39,500 nucleotides of DNA from Candidatus Cloacimonadota bacterium (lineage in GTDB: Bacteria; Hydrothermota; E44-bin80), in NCBI GenBank assembly GCA_004375965.1, contig SOIS01000074.1, positions 1 through 39,500 on the forward strand, given 5' to 3'. The notes under the pieces were generated by a model that saw only the letters and a list, made by a program, of their open reading frames with translations, ran no database searches and was not told the DNA's origin. Within the stretch, counting starts at the first letter, position 1. Every line of letters starts with the position of its first letter. Below, in pieces: positions 18,937-28,574 of this stretch. A program made the position numbers and the translations under genes.

Positions 18937-21021
18937 ATGAGAATTTTTCGTTTTTTTAGCATTACACTTTTTATACTGTTTTTTATTTTTCTCGGTATAG
19001 TAGGTTCAGCCATACTATGGTTGAGAAAGGATCTTCCTGATACAAAATGCCTTGAAGATTTCTCTCCACCTGTTGTGAGCAGGGTTTTCGATAAGGATGG
19101 CAATCTTGTTGGAGAATTCTTTATTCAGAAAAGATTGCCAGTTGACCTCAGAGAGATTCCAGAGGAAATGATATATGCAACCATTGCTATTGAAGATAGA
19201 AAATTTTATAGGCATTGGGGTGTTGATGTTGTAGGAATAGTAAGAGCCGCTCTTCAGAACATTAAGGCTAGAAAGACTGTTCAGGGTGCAAGCACAATTA
19301 CACAACAGCTTGCGAGAAATCTTTTCCTCACTCAGGAAAGAACAGTTGTTCGAAAAATGAAGGAAATACTTTTAGCAATACAGATTGAGAGGCGCCATTC
19401 AAAGGATGAAATTCTAACAATGTATTTTAATCAGATATATTATGGAAATGGAGCGTACGGTGTTGAAGCGGCTGCTCTTACCTTTTTTGGAAAGCATGCG
19501 AAAGAACTGACCCTCCCTGAAGTTACGCTACTTGCTGCGTTACCTAAATCACCTATTTATTTTGACCCGACAAAGAATCCAGAGAAGGCATTGATAAGAC
19601 GCAATGTCGTATTGAATGCAATGACAGCAACAGGTGCTATTAAGGAAAGTGAGGCTGAAAGGGCGAAGAATGCACCTTTAGGCTTAAATTCCCATATAGA
19701 TACCTTCAAGGAGGCTCCATATTTCGTTGAAGAGATAAGAAGAAGGGTATTTGAGAGATATGGTGAAAATATGCTATACAGAAATGGGCTGAATATATAT
19801 ACAACCCTTGATACAGATTTGCAAAAAAAGGCAAATAAGGCTATGGAAAAGTGGTTAAAACAGACAGAGAGGATGTATCGATTCAAGGTAGTGAGAGATA
19901 CAACAGAAAGGGATACTTCGGGTGGAATGACAAAGTATATCCAGGGAGCGGTGGTTGTTATTGAACCAGAAACAGGTGCTGTAAGAGCACTTATAGGAGG
20001 AAGGGATTTTGAAGATAGCGAATTCAACAGGGCGACACAAGCGAAAAGACAACCAGGCTCTGCATTTAAGACCTTCGTTTATACTGCATGTATTGAAAAC
20101 GGTTTTACGCCAAGTGATGAAGTGCTTGATATTCCCATTGTGATGATTTCAGGTGGTGTTGAATACAGCCCTACAAATTATGACCATAAATTTACTGGAC
20201 CAATTCCCCTTAGAAGAGCGCTTGCGCTCTCGAGAAATCTCGCAGCGGTGAGGTTAATTCGATATATAGGTGAGCAGACGGTTGTAGAATATGCAAAAAG
20301 AATGGGCATTAAATCGACATTGAAAGCAGTTCCTTCTTTGGCCCTTGGTTCTTGTGAGGTTACGCCCCTTGAGTTAACCGCTGCTTATACCGTCTTTCCG
20401 AATCTTGGGGTAAGGATAGAACCATATTTTATTGAGAAGATTGTGCAAAGGGGAGGAGATCTTATATATCAACACGAAGTTCAAAAGGAAGAGGTTATTT
20501 CACCTGCCACAGCCTATGTAATGATAGACCTTTTGAGTAGTGTTATTGATCAAGGGACCGCTGTAGGAGTAAGACTTGAAGGATTTACGAAACCAGCAGC
20601 CGGAAAAACAGGAACCACTGATGACTATAGTGATGCCTGGTTCATTGGTTTTACACCTGACCTTGTCTGTGGAGTGTGGGTAGGTTTCGATACAAGGAAG
20701 AAAATTGCCAGAGGTGCATCAGGTGCTACCTTTGCAGTTCCCATGTGGACAAGGTTTATGAAAGATGCTACAAAAGGCAAACCTATAAAGAAATTTCCTG
20801 TACCGAAGGGAGTTGTTTCAAGAACCGTCTGTACCCTATCCCATAAACTCGCAAACGAATATTGCCCTGATGTAAGAAGGGAAATTTACATTGCAGGAAC
20901 CGAACCAAACGAAATCTGTGATATTCATACAAAGGATGGAGTTTTATCAGACAAATTTTTATACAATCCTTTATATTTTGAGAAAATAGACAGAGAGAGC
21001 GTGAATAAAAAAGGATTTTAG
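18937..21021 (+). CDS. Penicillin-binding protein 1A (transglycosylase/transpeptidase)
   Basis: GT51: ATIAIEDRKFYRHWGVDVVGIVRAALQNI, QGASTITQQLARNLFL; transpeptidase: RQPGSAFKTFVYTACIENGFTP, AAGKTGTTDDYSDAWFIGFTP. Confidence 0.96.
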   Translation: MRIFRFFSITLFILFFIFLGIVGSAILWLRKDLPDTKCLEDFSPPVVSRVFDKDGNLVGEFFIQKRLPVDLREIPEEMIYATIAIEDRKFYRHWGVDVVGIVRAALQNIKARKTVQGASTITQQLARNLFLTQERTVVRKMKEILLAIQIERRHSKDEILTMYFNQIYYGNGAYGVEAAALTFFGKHAKELTLPEVTLLAALPKSPIYFDPTKNPEKALIRRNVVLNAMTATGAIKESEAERAKNAPLGLNSHIDTFKEAPYFVEEIRRRVFERYGENMLYRNGLNIYTTLDTDLQKKANKAMEKWLKQTERMYRFKVVRDTTERDTSGGMTKYIQGAVVVIEPETGAVRALIGGRDFEDSEFNRATQAKRQPGSAFKTFVYTACIENGFTPSDEVLDIPIVMISGGVEYSPTNYDHKFTGPIPLRRALALSRNLAAVRLIRYIGEQTVVEYAKRMGIKSTLKAVPSLALGSCEVTPLELTAAYTVFPNLGVRIEPYFIEKIVQRGGDLIYQHEVQKEEVISPATAYVMIDLLSSVIDQGTAVGVRLEGFTKPAAGKTGTTDDYSDAWFIGFTPDLVCGVWVGFDTRKKIARGASGATFAVPMWTRFMKDATKGKPIKKFPVPKGVVSRTVCTLSHKLANEYCPDVRREIYIAGTEPNEICDIHTKDGVLSDKFLYNPLYFEKIDRESVNKKGF

Positions 21022-21040
21022 TTGGGATAAAGGAGTTTAA

Positions 21041-21796
21041 ATGAATATTAGCAGAGTTAAGAATATATATTTTCTTGTTTGTTTTTTATTGCTTTGTATC
21101 TTTTTACATGGTTGTTTCTTTGGTACATTCCAGACAGCGGAGACACTCGGGGCAGGAAATGTTGGAAGTGTTGCATATGTTATGGTACCAACTTATGGAT
21201 TCAGTGATACTACAATGGAAGATATTGCAGAGAATATGAGTGCAGGTGGTTTTTTACAGATAGGAGCAACAGACAATGTTGATATAGGATTATGTTTTAG
21301 TACAGCAGGGATAGGAGCTCAGGGCAAATTGAGATTTACCCCGGGTAGTCGTACTTCAAAAAGGAGAAAATCAGGACGAACCCGTTCAACAGGCAGGAGG
21401 AGCAGAAAACGTTCATATAACCCTTTTGATATAGCAGCAATCCTTTCAGTTAATTACAATTTGTGGAGAGGTGGTTTAATTCCGAAGGGAGACCTCGTTG
21501 GAAGTATTCGGTTTGGAGAGCACTTTTCACTCTATGGTGGGGGGGAGATATTCTATGCTCCGAAAATAACAGATAAAAATCTAATAAATTATGTAAATAG
21601 ACAACTCTTTATTGGTTTTAATGTCAGAAGGAGTGAAAAGGTTAATCCTGAAATGGATTGGATACCGAGTTCAATATATATCGAATTCGGATACCCGTTC
21701 GATCTTGAGAAAAAGACCTTTATGTTCGGTCTGGGTATTGGTGGAGCAAATCTCCCTGTTCTTTTTGGGAGTTGCCTTGGTGCTATGGGGGACTAA
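21041..21796 (+). CDS. Outer-membrane lipoprotein-like beta-barrel with Arg/Lys/Ser-rich insert
   Basis: Lipobox-like LHGC; alternating hydrophobic strands; insert SRTSKRRKSGRTRSTGRRSRKRS. Confidence 0.6.
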   Translation: MNISRVKNIYFLVCFLLLCIFLHGCFFGTFQTAETLGAGNVGSVAYVMVPTYGFSDTTMEDIAENMSAGGFLQIGATDNVDIGLCFSTAGIGAQGKLRFTPGSRTSKRRKSGRTRSTGRRSRKRSYNPFDIAAILSVNYNLWRGGLIPKGDLVGSIRFGEHFSLYGGGEIFYAPKITDKNLINYVNRQLFIGFNVRRSEKVNPEMDWIPSSIYIEFGYPFDLEKKTFMFGLGIGGANLPVLFGSCLGAMGD

Positions 21797-21808
21797 AGAG
21801 GGGAAAGA

Positions 21809-22738
21809 ATGGATGTGTGGAAATTTCTGAAGTCAGTTTTTATAAGGACAAATAAAAACTGGAAACTCATTGTTGTGGAATTTATCACATCACTTATAAT
21901 GATTCCTATCATTATACTGGGAATAGTCATCCCGGTAATACTGATAGTAATACCTGTTGTTCAAGGTAATTTCGAGGCAGAAGATTTTATTCCTTTCTTT
22001 CTTAATCCGGATAACCTAATTTTTATACTTCCTGCTTTTTTCTTCTTTCTTATTTTCGCTCTCGCTTCTCTTATTTTATGGGCATTCGTTGCAGGCGGTA
22101 TAAGAGCTTCGTTGCTTGAAAACATCCTGAAAGAAAAGAGATTCGACTTGAATACCTTTATGGCATATAGTAAAAAGTTTTTTGGAAGGATGGTTGGGCT
22201 ATGGATACTTATCGGGCTTATCTACTTTGGCATCTTTGTTGTCCTGGGTGGTATTAGTTATTTGATATTGCTCTTCTGTCTTAATCTTTCTGAAACCTCT
22301 GAAGTATGTGCTATTCTTACAGGAGTTTTTTCCGGTTTTATTATCTTTTTTGTGTTTATGGTCGTTGGTTTCCTGATGGGGATTTTCTTAGCCATTGCCA
22401 ATACATATCTCATTGTTGAAGATGCAGAAGTAGTCAAATCAATGAAAGGAAGTTTCCGTTTTATAAAAAACAATCCTGGGCATACATTTCTTGTTGTTCT
22501 TCTTCTTGTTGTAATTGGTTTTGGCGTAACCTTTATATACTCCCTCATTACGATGCCTATAACAATGATTCCTTACATAGGAGCTCTTTTCAGTTTTGCT
22601 TTGATTCCTGTCCAGATGGGAATTAATTTATACATAGTTCTCTTCTCAACAACAGCCTATCTTATGCTCTATCTATGGAAAAGGAAAAAGTTAACGTCAG
22701 ATTTTCAGACCTCTACGACTCCTGAAAAGACAATGTGA
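21809..22738 (+). CDS. Multi-TM membrane protein (DUF4013/DUF975-like fold)
   Basis: About 5-6 long TM segments; Ala/Gly/Ile-rich; ...VKSMKGSFRFIKNNPGHTFLVVLLLVV motif typical of such families. Confidence 0.6.
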   Translation: MDVWKFLKSVFIRTNKNWKLIVVEFITSLIMIPIIILGIVIPVILIVIPVVQGNFEAEDFIPFFLNPDNLIFILPAFFFFLIFALASLILWAFVAGGIRASLLENILKEKRFDLNTFMAYSKKFFGRMVGLWILIGLIYFGIFVVLGGISYLILLFCLNLSETSEVCAILTGVFSGFIIFFVFMVVGFLMGIFLAIANTYLIVEDAEVVKSMKGSFRFIKNNPGHTFLVVLLLVVIGFGVTFIYSLITMPITMIPYIGALFSFALIPVQMGINLYIVLFSTTAYLMLYLWKRKKLTSDFQTSTTPEKTM

Positions 22739-23508
22739 GCCCGTGCCAGAAGATAAGGGATTAGTTTTCCTTTTGTTTGATTAAAAGAAACAGTAATGGT
22801 TTCTCCGGATGCTGTTTTTACATAAAGAGGTAAAGAAACCATCTTTTTTCTATACGCTATTGCTGAAGCGGCGGCGACACCTGTTCCGCAGGATAGTGTC
22901 TCACCCTCTACGCCCCTTTCGTATGTGCGAATAGTCAATCTATTTTTTCCTTCGTACCTGACAAAGTTCACATTCGTTCCATGAGTACCGAATATTTTCA
23001 GATTTCGGATCTTTCTACCCGTCCTCAAAACATCAATTTTTTCAATATTTTTCATGAAAATCACAACATGTGGAACCCCTACTGTAAGGAAAAAGCAATC
23101 GCATTGTTTCCCTTCTATTTTAAGTCCCATGTTTTTCTTGAAATCACAGGCGGGCAGTTCAACCTTTACACGGTTTCCTTTTAAGATTTCTACGCTGTGA
23201 ATTCCTGATTTCGACCTGAAGGAGAACTTGCGGGAAACAGCACCTTTTGAGAATGCATAGAGGGCAACGCATCGTGCTCCATTTCCACACATCTCAGCTT
23301 CGCTGCCGTCGGCATTAAAATATCTCATCATAAAAGGAAAATCATTATCCTTTTCTAATAGTAGTATGCCGTTTGCACCCACACCCTTCTTTCTCAAGCA
23401 GAGTTCTCTTTTTATCCCTTTTTTAAGATATGGGATAGCACCTTCCCTGTTGTCAATCAGTATAAAGTCGTTTCCTGCACCTTCTATTTTTGTAAATGCT
23501 ATCTTCAT
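22705..23508 (-). CDS. dapF: Diaminopimelate epimerase
   Basis: FTKIEGAGNDFILID; YFNADGSEAEMCGNGARCVA; YERGVEGETLSCGTGVAAA. Confidence 0.95.
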   Translation of the reverse strand: MKIAFTKIEGAGNDFILIDNREGAIPYLKKGIKRELCLRKKGVGANGILLLEKDNDFPFMMRYFNADGSEAEMCGNGARCVALYAFSKGAVSRKFSFRSKSGIHSVEILKGNRVKVELPACDFKKNMGLKIEGKQCDCFFLTVGVPHVVIFMKNIEKIDVLRTGRKIRNLKIFGTHGTNVNFVRYEGKNRLTIRTYERGVEGETLSCGTGVAAASAIAYRKKMVSLPLYVKTASGETITVSFNQTKGKLIPYLLARAHIVFSGVVEV

Positions 23509-23562
23509 TTTTTTAGTCGCGCATTGTCACTGATTTTTATAGTAACAGACGAGGCTTCCAAC

Positions 23563-23584
23563 CTTGTGCGCTTGTGCCTTGTGC
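23563..23584. repeat. Three copies of CTTGTGC (minus strand GCACAAG)
   Basis: CTTGTGC at 23563, 23571 and 23578. Confidence 0.6.
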
Positions 23585-23595
23585 ACTTTTAGATA

Positions 23596-23976
23596 TTATC
23601 CGACTGCGATTACTGAGATTTCTACGAGAGCACCCTTAGGGAGGTTTTTAACTATTATAGTTGTCCTTGCTGGCTTCGTATGAGAAAAATAATTTGCATA
23701 AACCTCGTTCATGTCTGGAAAGTCTTCTAAAGTCGTTAAAAAGACTTCAGCCTTAACAACATCTTCAAGAGAATATTCTGCTTTTTTAAGAATAGCCGTT
23801 AAATTTTTTATAACTTTCTCTGTCTGCTCTTTTATTCCGCCTTTTACCATTTTCTGAGTGGAAGGGTCAAGGGCAATCTGGCCTGCTGTAAAAACAAAAA
23901 ACCCCACTTTTACAGCCTGACTGTACGGGCCGATTGCTTCTGGAGCCTCATCCGTACTGATTATCTCTTTCTCCAT
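23596..23976 (-). CDS. RidA family (YjgF/UK114) deaminase
   Basis: EAPEAIGPYSQAVKVGFFVFTAGQIALDP; KAEVFLTTLEDFPDMNEVYANYF; PARTTIIVKNLPKGALVEISVIAV. Confidence 0.95.
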   Translation of the reverse strand: MEKEIISTDEAPEAIGPYSQAVKVGFFVFTAGQIALDPSTQKMVKGGIKEQTEKVIKNLTAILKKAEYSLEDVVKAEVFLTTLEDFPDMNEVYANYFSHTKPARTTIIVKNLPKGALVEISVIAVG

Positions 23977-23987
23977 ATTTCCTCCTG

Positions 23988-24003
23988 GTATATTGGAATA
24001 TAC
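23988..24003. promoter_or_regulatory. 16-bp palindrome GTATATTGGAATATAC, possible operator
   Basis: Perfect 7-bp arms immediately upstream of the RidA SD sequence. Confidence 0.4.
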
Positions 24004-24082
24004 TTGATTACGCAGATTTTATAAGATTATATAGATTAAAAATAGATGAATCTTTGTTAGGTGAACAGCTGAGCAACGTTAG

Positions 24083-25006
24083 TTATGCTGCTTTCAGCAG
24101 TTTTACAAGTATTGCCTTCTCTGTATGAAGTCTGTTTTCTGCCTCATCGAGCACAACAGAATGTGGACCATCAATAACTTCATCTGTTATCTCTTCACCC
24201 CTATGTGCAGGTAGGCAGTGCATAACGATTACATCTTTTTTTGCTTTTGAAACAAGGTCAGTATTGACCTGAAAATCTTCGAAAATCTTTAGCCTTTTTA
24301 TTTTTTCATCCTCCTGCCCCATAGATGCCCAAACATCCGTGTATATCACATCCGCATCCTTTACCGCGGATTCGGGTTTATTGAAGACCATTAACTCAAA
24401 GGTCGCAGTTTGCATTTTATTTGCCTCATTCAGAATAGAGGTATGCGGTTCGTATCCCTTGGGTGATGCGATTCTTAGATTTAATCCATATATTGATGAG
24501 AATAGAATTATGGAGTTACATACATTGTTACTGTCTCCAATATAGGCAATATTAAGTCCGTCCAGTCTCCCTTTATGTTCAAGGATTGTAAAAAAATCTG
24601 CCAGAATTTGACAAGGATGTTCTTTGTCAGAAAGCGCGTTTATTACAGGAATAGTAGCATTCTCACTTAATTCTAAAACAGTGCTATGTGTAAATGTTCT
24701 TGCCATTATGCAATCAACCCATCTTGAAAGATTTCGAGCACAATCAGGAATGGATTCTCTCTCCCCGAGTTGAATATCTTTGGGACCAAGATAGATAGCA
24801 TGACCACCAAGTTGAACCATTCCTGTCTCAAATGTTACCCTTGTTCTTAAGGATGGTTTTTCAAAAATCATTGCAAGCGTTCTGTTTTTCAATAGATGAT
24901 GTTCTTTTCCTTCTTTTCCTTCCTTCTTAAGATGGGCTGAAAGACGAAAAATTTCATCTATCTCATCGATTGTAAGGTCAGCAATTGAAACAAAATCCTT
25001 TTGCAT
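24083..25006 (-). CDS. argF: Ornithine carbamoyltransferase
   Basis: EKPSLRTRVTFETGMVQLGGHAIYL; HPCQILADFFTI; VMHCLPAHRGEEIT. Confidence 0.94.
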   Translation of the reverse strand: MQKDFVSIADLTIDEIDEIFRLSAHLKKEGKEGKEHHLLKNRTLAMIFEKPSLRTRVTFETGMVQLGGHAIYLGPKDIQLGERESIPDCARNLSRWVDCIMARTFTHSTVLELSENATIPVINALSDKEHPCQILADFFTILEHKGRLDGLNIAYIGDSNNVCNSIILFSSIYGLNLRIASPKGYEPHTSILNEANKMQTATFELMVFNKPESAVKDADVIYTDVWASMGQEDEKIKRLKIFEDFQVNTDLVSKAKKDVIVMHCLPAHRGEEITDEVIDGPHSVVLDEAENRLHTEKAILVKLLKAA

Positions 25007-25038
25007 TCACCCTCCTTGCTCTGCAAAATATTCCTTTA

Positions 25039-25698
25039 CTAAGGCTTGAAGTCCTCTTCGCTTAGACCAATATTTATCTTAATATCCTTGTATATTGAAT
25101 AATGGACAATTTCACCGTTTCCTGTGAGTTGTTCTATTCGCAAAGGAAGAAAATTCTTTAAATCAATGAAGATATGCTCTTTTTTTGCTCCCCACAGTTT
25201 TATTGTATCCTTTGTCTCCGCAAAAAAAAGATATGCGGGTTTTTCAAGGTGTAACGTTTTTGTTACAGCGGTAAACTCATTCTGTTTATTATATTCTATT
25301 AATCTCTCTATCAATGTTTCCCAATCTCCCTGGTCAATCCTTTGTCCTCTTAGAGATGTAACTCTCTTATCCGTAATGTCGAGTGTAAGCACAATAAACT
25401 TAAAAAGTCCACTTTTGTACCCTTTCACTTTTTTTGTTATCGGATTATAGATACCAACTGACCCCTTTCCATTTCCATCTATGATTTTCATGTGTATCCA
25501 CTTGGGTTTTAGGAACTTCTGTTCTATTATGCTTCTCTCCTCCTTATTCCCCTTCTTTGTATATGACATAACTGTACAGGTATAATCGTTAATCGTATGC
25601 CATACTTCTTCTATCTTCTCGATTAAACCATCAATGTCTATCTTTTCTCCAGATAGGGATAAGGAAAACGAGAGAATCGTGAAAATTAAAATGAGAAT
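25039..25698 (-). CDS. LolA/DUF1571-like secreted protein; start extended upstream of the ORF-track call
   Basis: In-frame extension reads ILILIFTILSFSLSLSGEKIDIDGLIEKIEEVWHTINDYTCTV-MSYTKKGN..., a signal peptide plus the typical LolA-like N-terminus, with no ATG/GTG/TTG in frame. Confidence 0.55.
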   Translation of the reverse strand: MLILIFTILSFSLSLSGEKIDIDGLIEKIEEVWHTINDYTCTVMSYTKKGNKEERSIIEQKFLKPKWIHMKIIDGNGKGSVGIYNPITKKVKGYKSGLFKFIVLTLDITDKRVTSLRGQRIDQGDWETLIERLIEYNKQNEFTAVTKTLHLEKPAYLFFAETKDTIKLWGAKKEHIFIDLKNFLPLRIEQLTGNGEIVHYSIYKDIKINIGLSEEDFKP

Positions 25699-28124
25699 TT
25701 TCGTTTCTTTTTCTTTCTTTTACTCTTAGTCTTACGAGGATTCCTTTTCTTTCTTTCCAATGCTTCTTGTATCGCATCATCTATGCAGTCGATGAAGACA
25801 AATTTAATACCTCTCTTTACCTTATCAGAAATCTCTTCCAGATTGCTTCTGTTCTTCTCAGGTAGAATTATTTCCTTTATTCCTGCCCTTTTTGCAGCCA
25901 TAACCTTTTCTTTAACTCCGCCTATAGGGAGGATTTTTCCTCTCAGTGTAATCTCTCCTGTCATTGCAACATCTGGTTTTACAGGTTTTTCCGTGAGAAG
26001 GGATGCAAGGGCTACTGACATTGTTATACCTGCAGATGGACCATCCTTGGGGATTGCACCCTCTGGAATGTGGATATGTATGTCATACTTGTCGTAGAAA
26101 TTCCCATCTATTCCAAATCTCTTTGCGTTAGACCTTATATAGGAAAGTGCTGCTTCTGCCGACTCCTGCATAACATCTCCCATCTGACCTGTTAAGGTAA
26201 GACATTTCTTCCCGTGCATCTTTGTTGCCTCCACAAATAGTATCTCTCCCCCTGCTCGTGTCCAGGCGAGCCCAGTTGCAATACCGACTCCTCCTGTTCT
26301 CTCTGCAATTTCAGAATAATATTTTGCAGGACCAAGAAATTCTTTAACATTTCCTTTATTAACAATAGAAAGGGTTTTTCGTCCTTCTGCAACCTTCCTT
26401 GCCACCTTTCGACATATTGAACCTATCGACCTTTCAAGATTTCTTACACCCGCTTCTCTTGTATAATCATTTACAATTTCAAGAATTGCATTGTCTGTAA
26501 ATTTTATAAGTTTTTTTGAAAGCCCGTTTTCATTTACCTGTCTCGGTATTAAGAAACTTTTTGCAATCTCAAGTTTTTCCTGGATGATATACCCCGGTAA
26601 GGTTATTATCTCCATCCTATCTTTCAGGGCAGGAGGAATTGGATCGATTATGTTTCCTGTTGTAATAAACATTACCTTGGAAAGGTCAAATGCTACTTCA
26701 AGATAATGGTCACTGAAGGAATTATTCTGTTCAGGGTCAAGTACCTCCAGGAGTGCTGCAGCAGGGTCGCCTCTGAAATCGACCCCTATCTTATCTACCT
26801 CGTCCAGCATAAAGACAGGATTGTTTGAACCTGCGTGCTTTATTCCCTGTATAATTCTGCCTGGCAATGCTGCGACATACGTCCTTCTATGTCCCCTTAT
26901 CTCAGCTTCATCCCTTACACCTCCAAGGGAGAATCGGACGAATTTTCTTCCAAGTGCCCTTGCTATAGATTTCCCAAGAGATGTTTTCCCGACCCCTGGT
27001 GGTCCGATAAAACAGAGGATTGGTCCCTTTGAATCCTTTTTCAATTTTCTTACTGCGAGGAATTCTATAATCCTCTCTTTAACATCTTCAAGGTTGTAAT
27101 GGTCATCGTTAAGAACCTTTTCCACTTCTTTAATCGCAAGGTTGTCCTTTGTTTCTTTTGACCATGGTAAATTGACAAGCCAGTCAAGATATGTTCGTAT
27201 GACATGGTATTCAGCTGCCTGGACAGGAATTACTCCGAGTCTCTCAAGTTCTTTCATTGCAACCTTTTCAACATCTTTAGGCATCTTCGCTTTCTTTATT
27301 TTCTTCTTTAACTCCTCAATCTCTATGGTTCTTTCATCCTTTTCCCCGAGCTCCTTTTGTATTGCTTTTAACTGTTCTCTTAGATAGAATTTTCTCTGGT
27401 CCTCATCGATCTCGTCCTTTACCTGCGAACGAATCTTTGCACCGAGCTCAAGAATGTTAATTTCCTTCATCAGAATAGGTGTCAGGTTCTGAAGTCTCTT
27501 GACAGGGCCGAACGTTTCCAGAATCTTCTGCTTGTCTTCTAGTTCAAAGTTTAGATTTGCTACAATAAAATCTGCAAGTCTCCCAGGTTCTTCTATATTT
27601 ATTACAATTGCTTCGAGTTCTTCAGGAAGATGAGGAGAGAGCTCAATAAGTTTTTGGAACATTGAAACGATATTTCTCATAAGAGCCTCTACCTTAACCC
27701 CTTTTTCCCAGCGTTCTTCTATTATCTCTACCGTTGCTTTTAAGTAAGGCTCTTCCTGGGTAAATTCCTTTATCCTTATCCTGCTAATACCCTGAACAAG
27801 TAGCCTCAAACTTCCATCAGGAAATCGCAGCATCTTTGCGATGGTAGAAGCAGTTCCCACCCTGTAGACATCATCCTTTCCTGGGATCTCTTTTTTTAGA
27901 TTCTTTTGTGCAACAAGCCCAAGAATCTTATCGCCTTCCAATGCATCATCAATGAGTTTTATTGCCCTCTCTTTAACAGCAACAAGAGGTACAATAATCA
28001 GTGGAAAAACAATGGTTCCTTTAATTGGTAGAATTGGCAGTTCTTCAGGAATTTTCTTTACAGCAGGCTTTTTTTCACTTGCTTCCAATATATTAAAAGG
28101 ATTATTTCCGTTCTTGTTATTCAT
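25686..28124 (-). CDS. lon: ATP-dependent protease La
   Basis: LPILPIKGTIVFPLIIVPL; GPPGVGKTSLGKSIARALGRKFVRFSLGGVRDEAEIRGHRRTYVAALPG; PKDGPSAGITM catalytic Ser; TGEITLRGKILPIGGVKEKV. Confidence 0.97.
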   Translation of the reverse strand: MNNKNGNNPFNILEASEKKPAVKKIPEELPILPIKGTIVFPLIIVPLVAVKERAIKLIDDALEGDKILGLVAQKNLKKEIPGKDDVYRVGTASTIAKMLRFPDGSLRLLVQGISRIRIKEFTQEEPYLKATVEIIEERWEKGVKVEALMRNIVSMFQKLIELSPHLPEELEAIVINIEEPGRLADFIVANLNFELEDKQKILETFGPVKRLQNLTPILMKEINILELGAKIRSQVKDEIDEDQRKFYLREQLKAIQKELGEKDERTIEIEELKKKIKKAKMPKDVEKVAMKELERLGVIPVQAAEYHVIRTYLDWLVNLPWSKETKDNLAIKEVEKVLNDDHYNLEDVKERIIEFLAVRKLKKDSKGPILCFIGPPGVGKTSLGKSIARALGRKFVRFSLGGVRDEAEIRGHRRTYVAALPGRIIQGIKHAGSNNPVFMLDEVDKIGVDFRGDPAAALLEVLDPEQNNSFSDHYLEVAFDLSKVMFITTGNIIDPIPPALKDRMEIITLPGYIIQEKLEIAKSFLIPRQVNENGLSKKLIKFTDNAILEIVNDYTREAGVRNLERSIGSICRKVARKVAEGRKTLSIVNKGNVKEFLGPAKYYSEIAERTGGVGIATGLAWTRAGGEILFVEATKMHGKKCLTLTGQMGDVMQESAEAALSYIRSNAKRFGIDGNFYDKYDIHIHIPEGAIPKDGPSAGITMSVALASLLTEKPVKPDVAMTGEITLRGKILPIGGVKEKVMAAKRAGIKEIILPEKNRSNLEEISDKVKRGIKFVFIDCIDDAIQEALERKKRNPRKTKSKRKKKKRKFSF

Positions 28125-28136
28125 TTTCTCTCCTTT

Positions 28137-28574
28137 TTAAGCTATCTCGATAATTTTTTCCTCTTCATCGCCAATTTTCAATTTGGGAAGCGTAATTTTC
28201 AAGATTCCGTGCACGTAATCTACCTTCACACCCTTTACTTTAATAGGACAGGGAATAAAAACTACCCTTTCAAAGGGTCCAAAATTCAGCTCCATATAAT
28301 AGTAATTTCTCTTGCCATCTATTTTTGATGGATCTTCTCTAAAGCCTTTTACATTGAGGTAGTTCCCTTCGAGAGTTATCTTGAGTTCCTTCTTATCTAT
28401 TCCCGCTATTTCAATAAGTATAATAATATTTTCGTCTGTCTCATAAACATCGCAGGGAGGCATCCATACACCCCTGCCAGAGAATGGGAGTGATTCAGAG
28501 AAAACTCTCTTGAAAATTTTTTCCATTTTGACCTGAGTTTTTTTTATTCCTTTTAATAAATCATCATCAGCCAT
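28137..28574 (-). CDS. Hsp20 family small heat-shock protein
   Basis: WMPPCDVYETDENIIILIEIAGIDKKELKITLEGNYLNVKGFRE; VDYVHGILKITLPK. Confidence 0.92.
   Translation of the reverse strand: MADDDLLKGIKKTQVKMEKIFKRVFSESLPFSGRGVWMPPCDVYETDENIIILIEIAGIDKKELKITLEGNYLNVKGFREDPSKIDGKRNYYYMELNFGPFERVVFIPCPIKVKGVKVDYVHGILKITLPKLKIGDEEEKIIEIA

Noticed and set aside
19557-20027. 156-aa minus-strand ORF
   Set aside because: Antisense to the PBP1A gene; Ser/Leu-rich low-complexity translation; shadow ORF.
24339-24545. 68-aa plus-strand ORF
   Set aside because: Antisense to argF; shadow ORF.
25783-28140. Plus-strand ORFs opposite lon (25783, 26491, 26821, 27142, 27952)
   Set aside because: Antisense shadows of lon; no start context or family signal.
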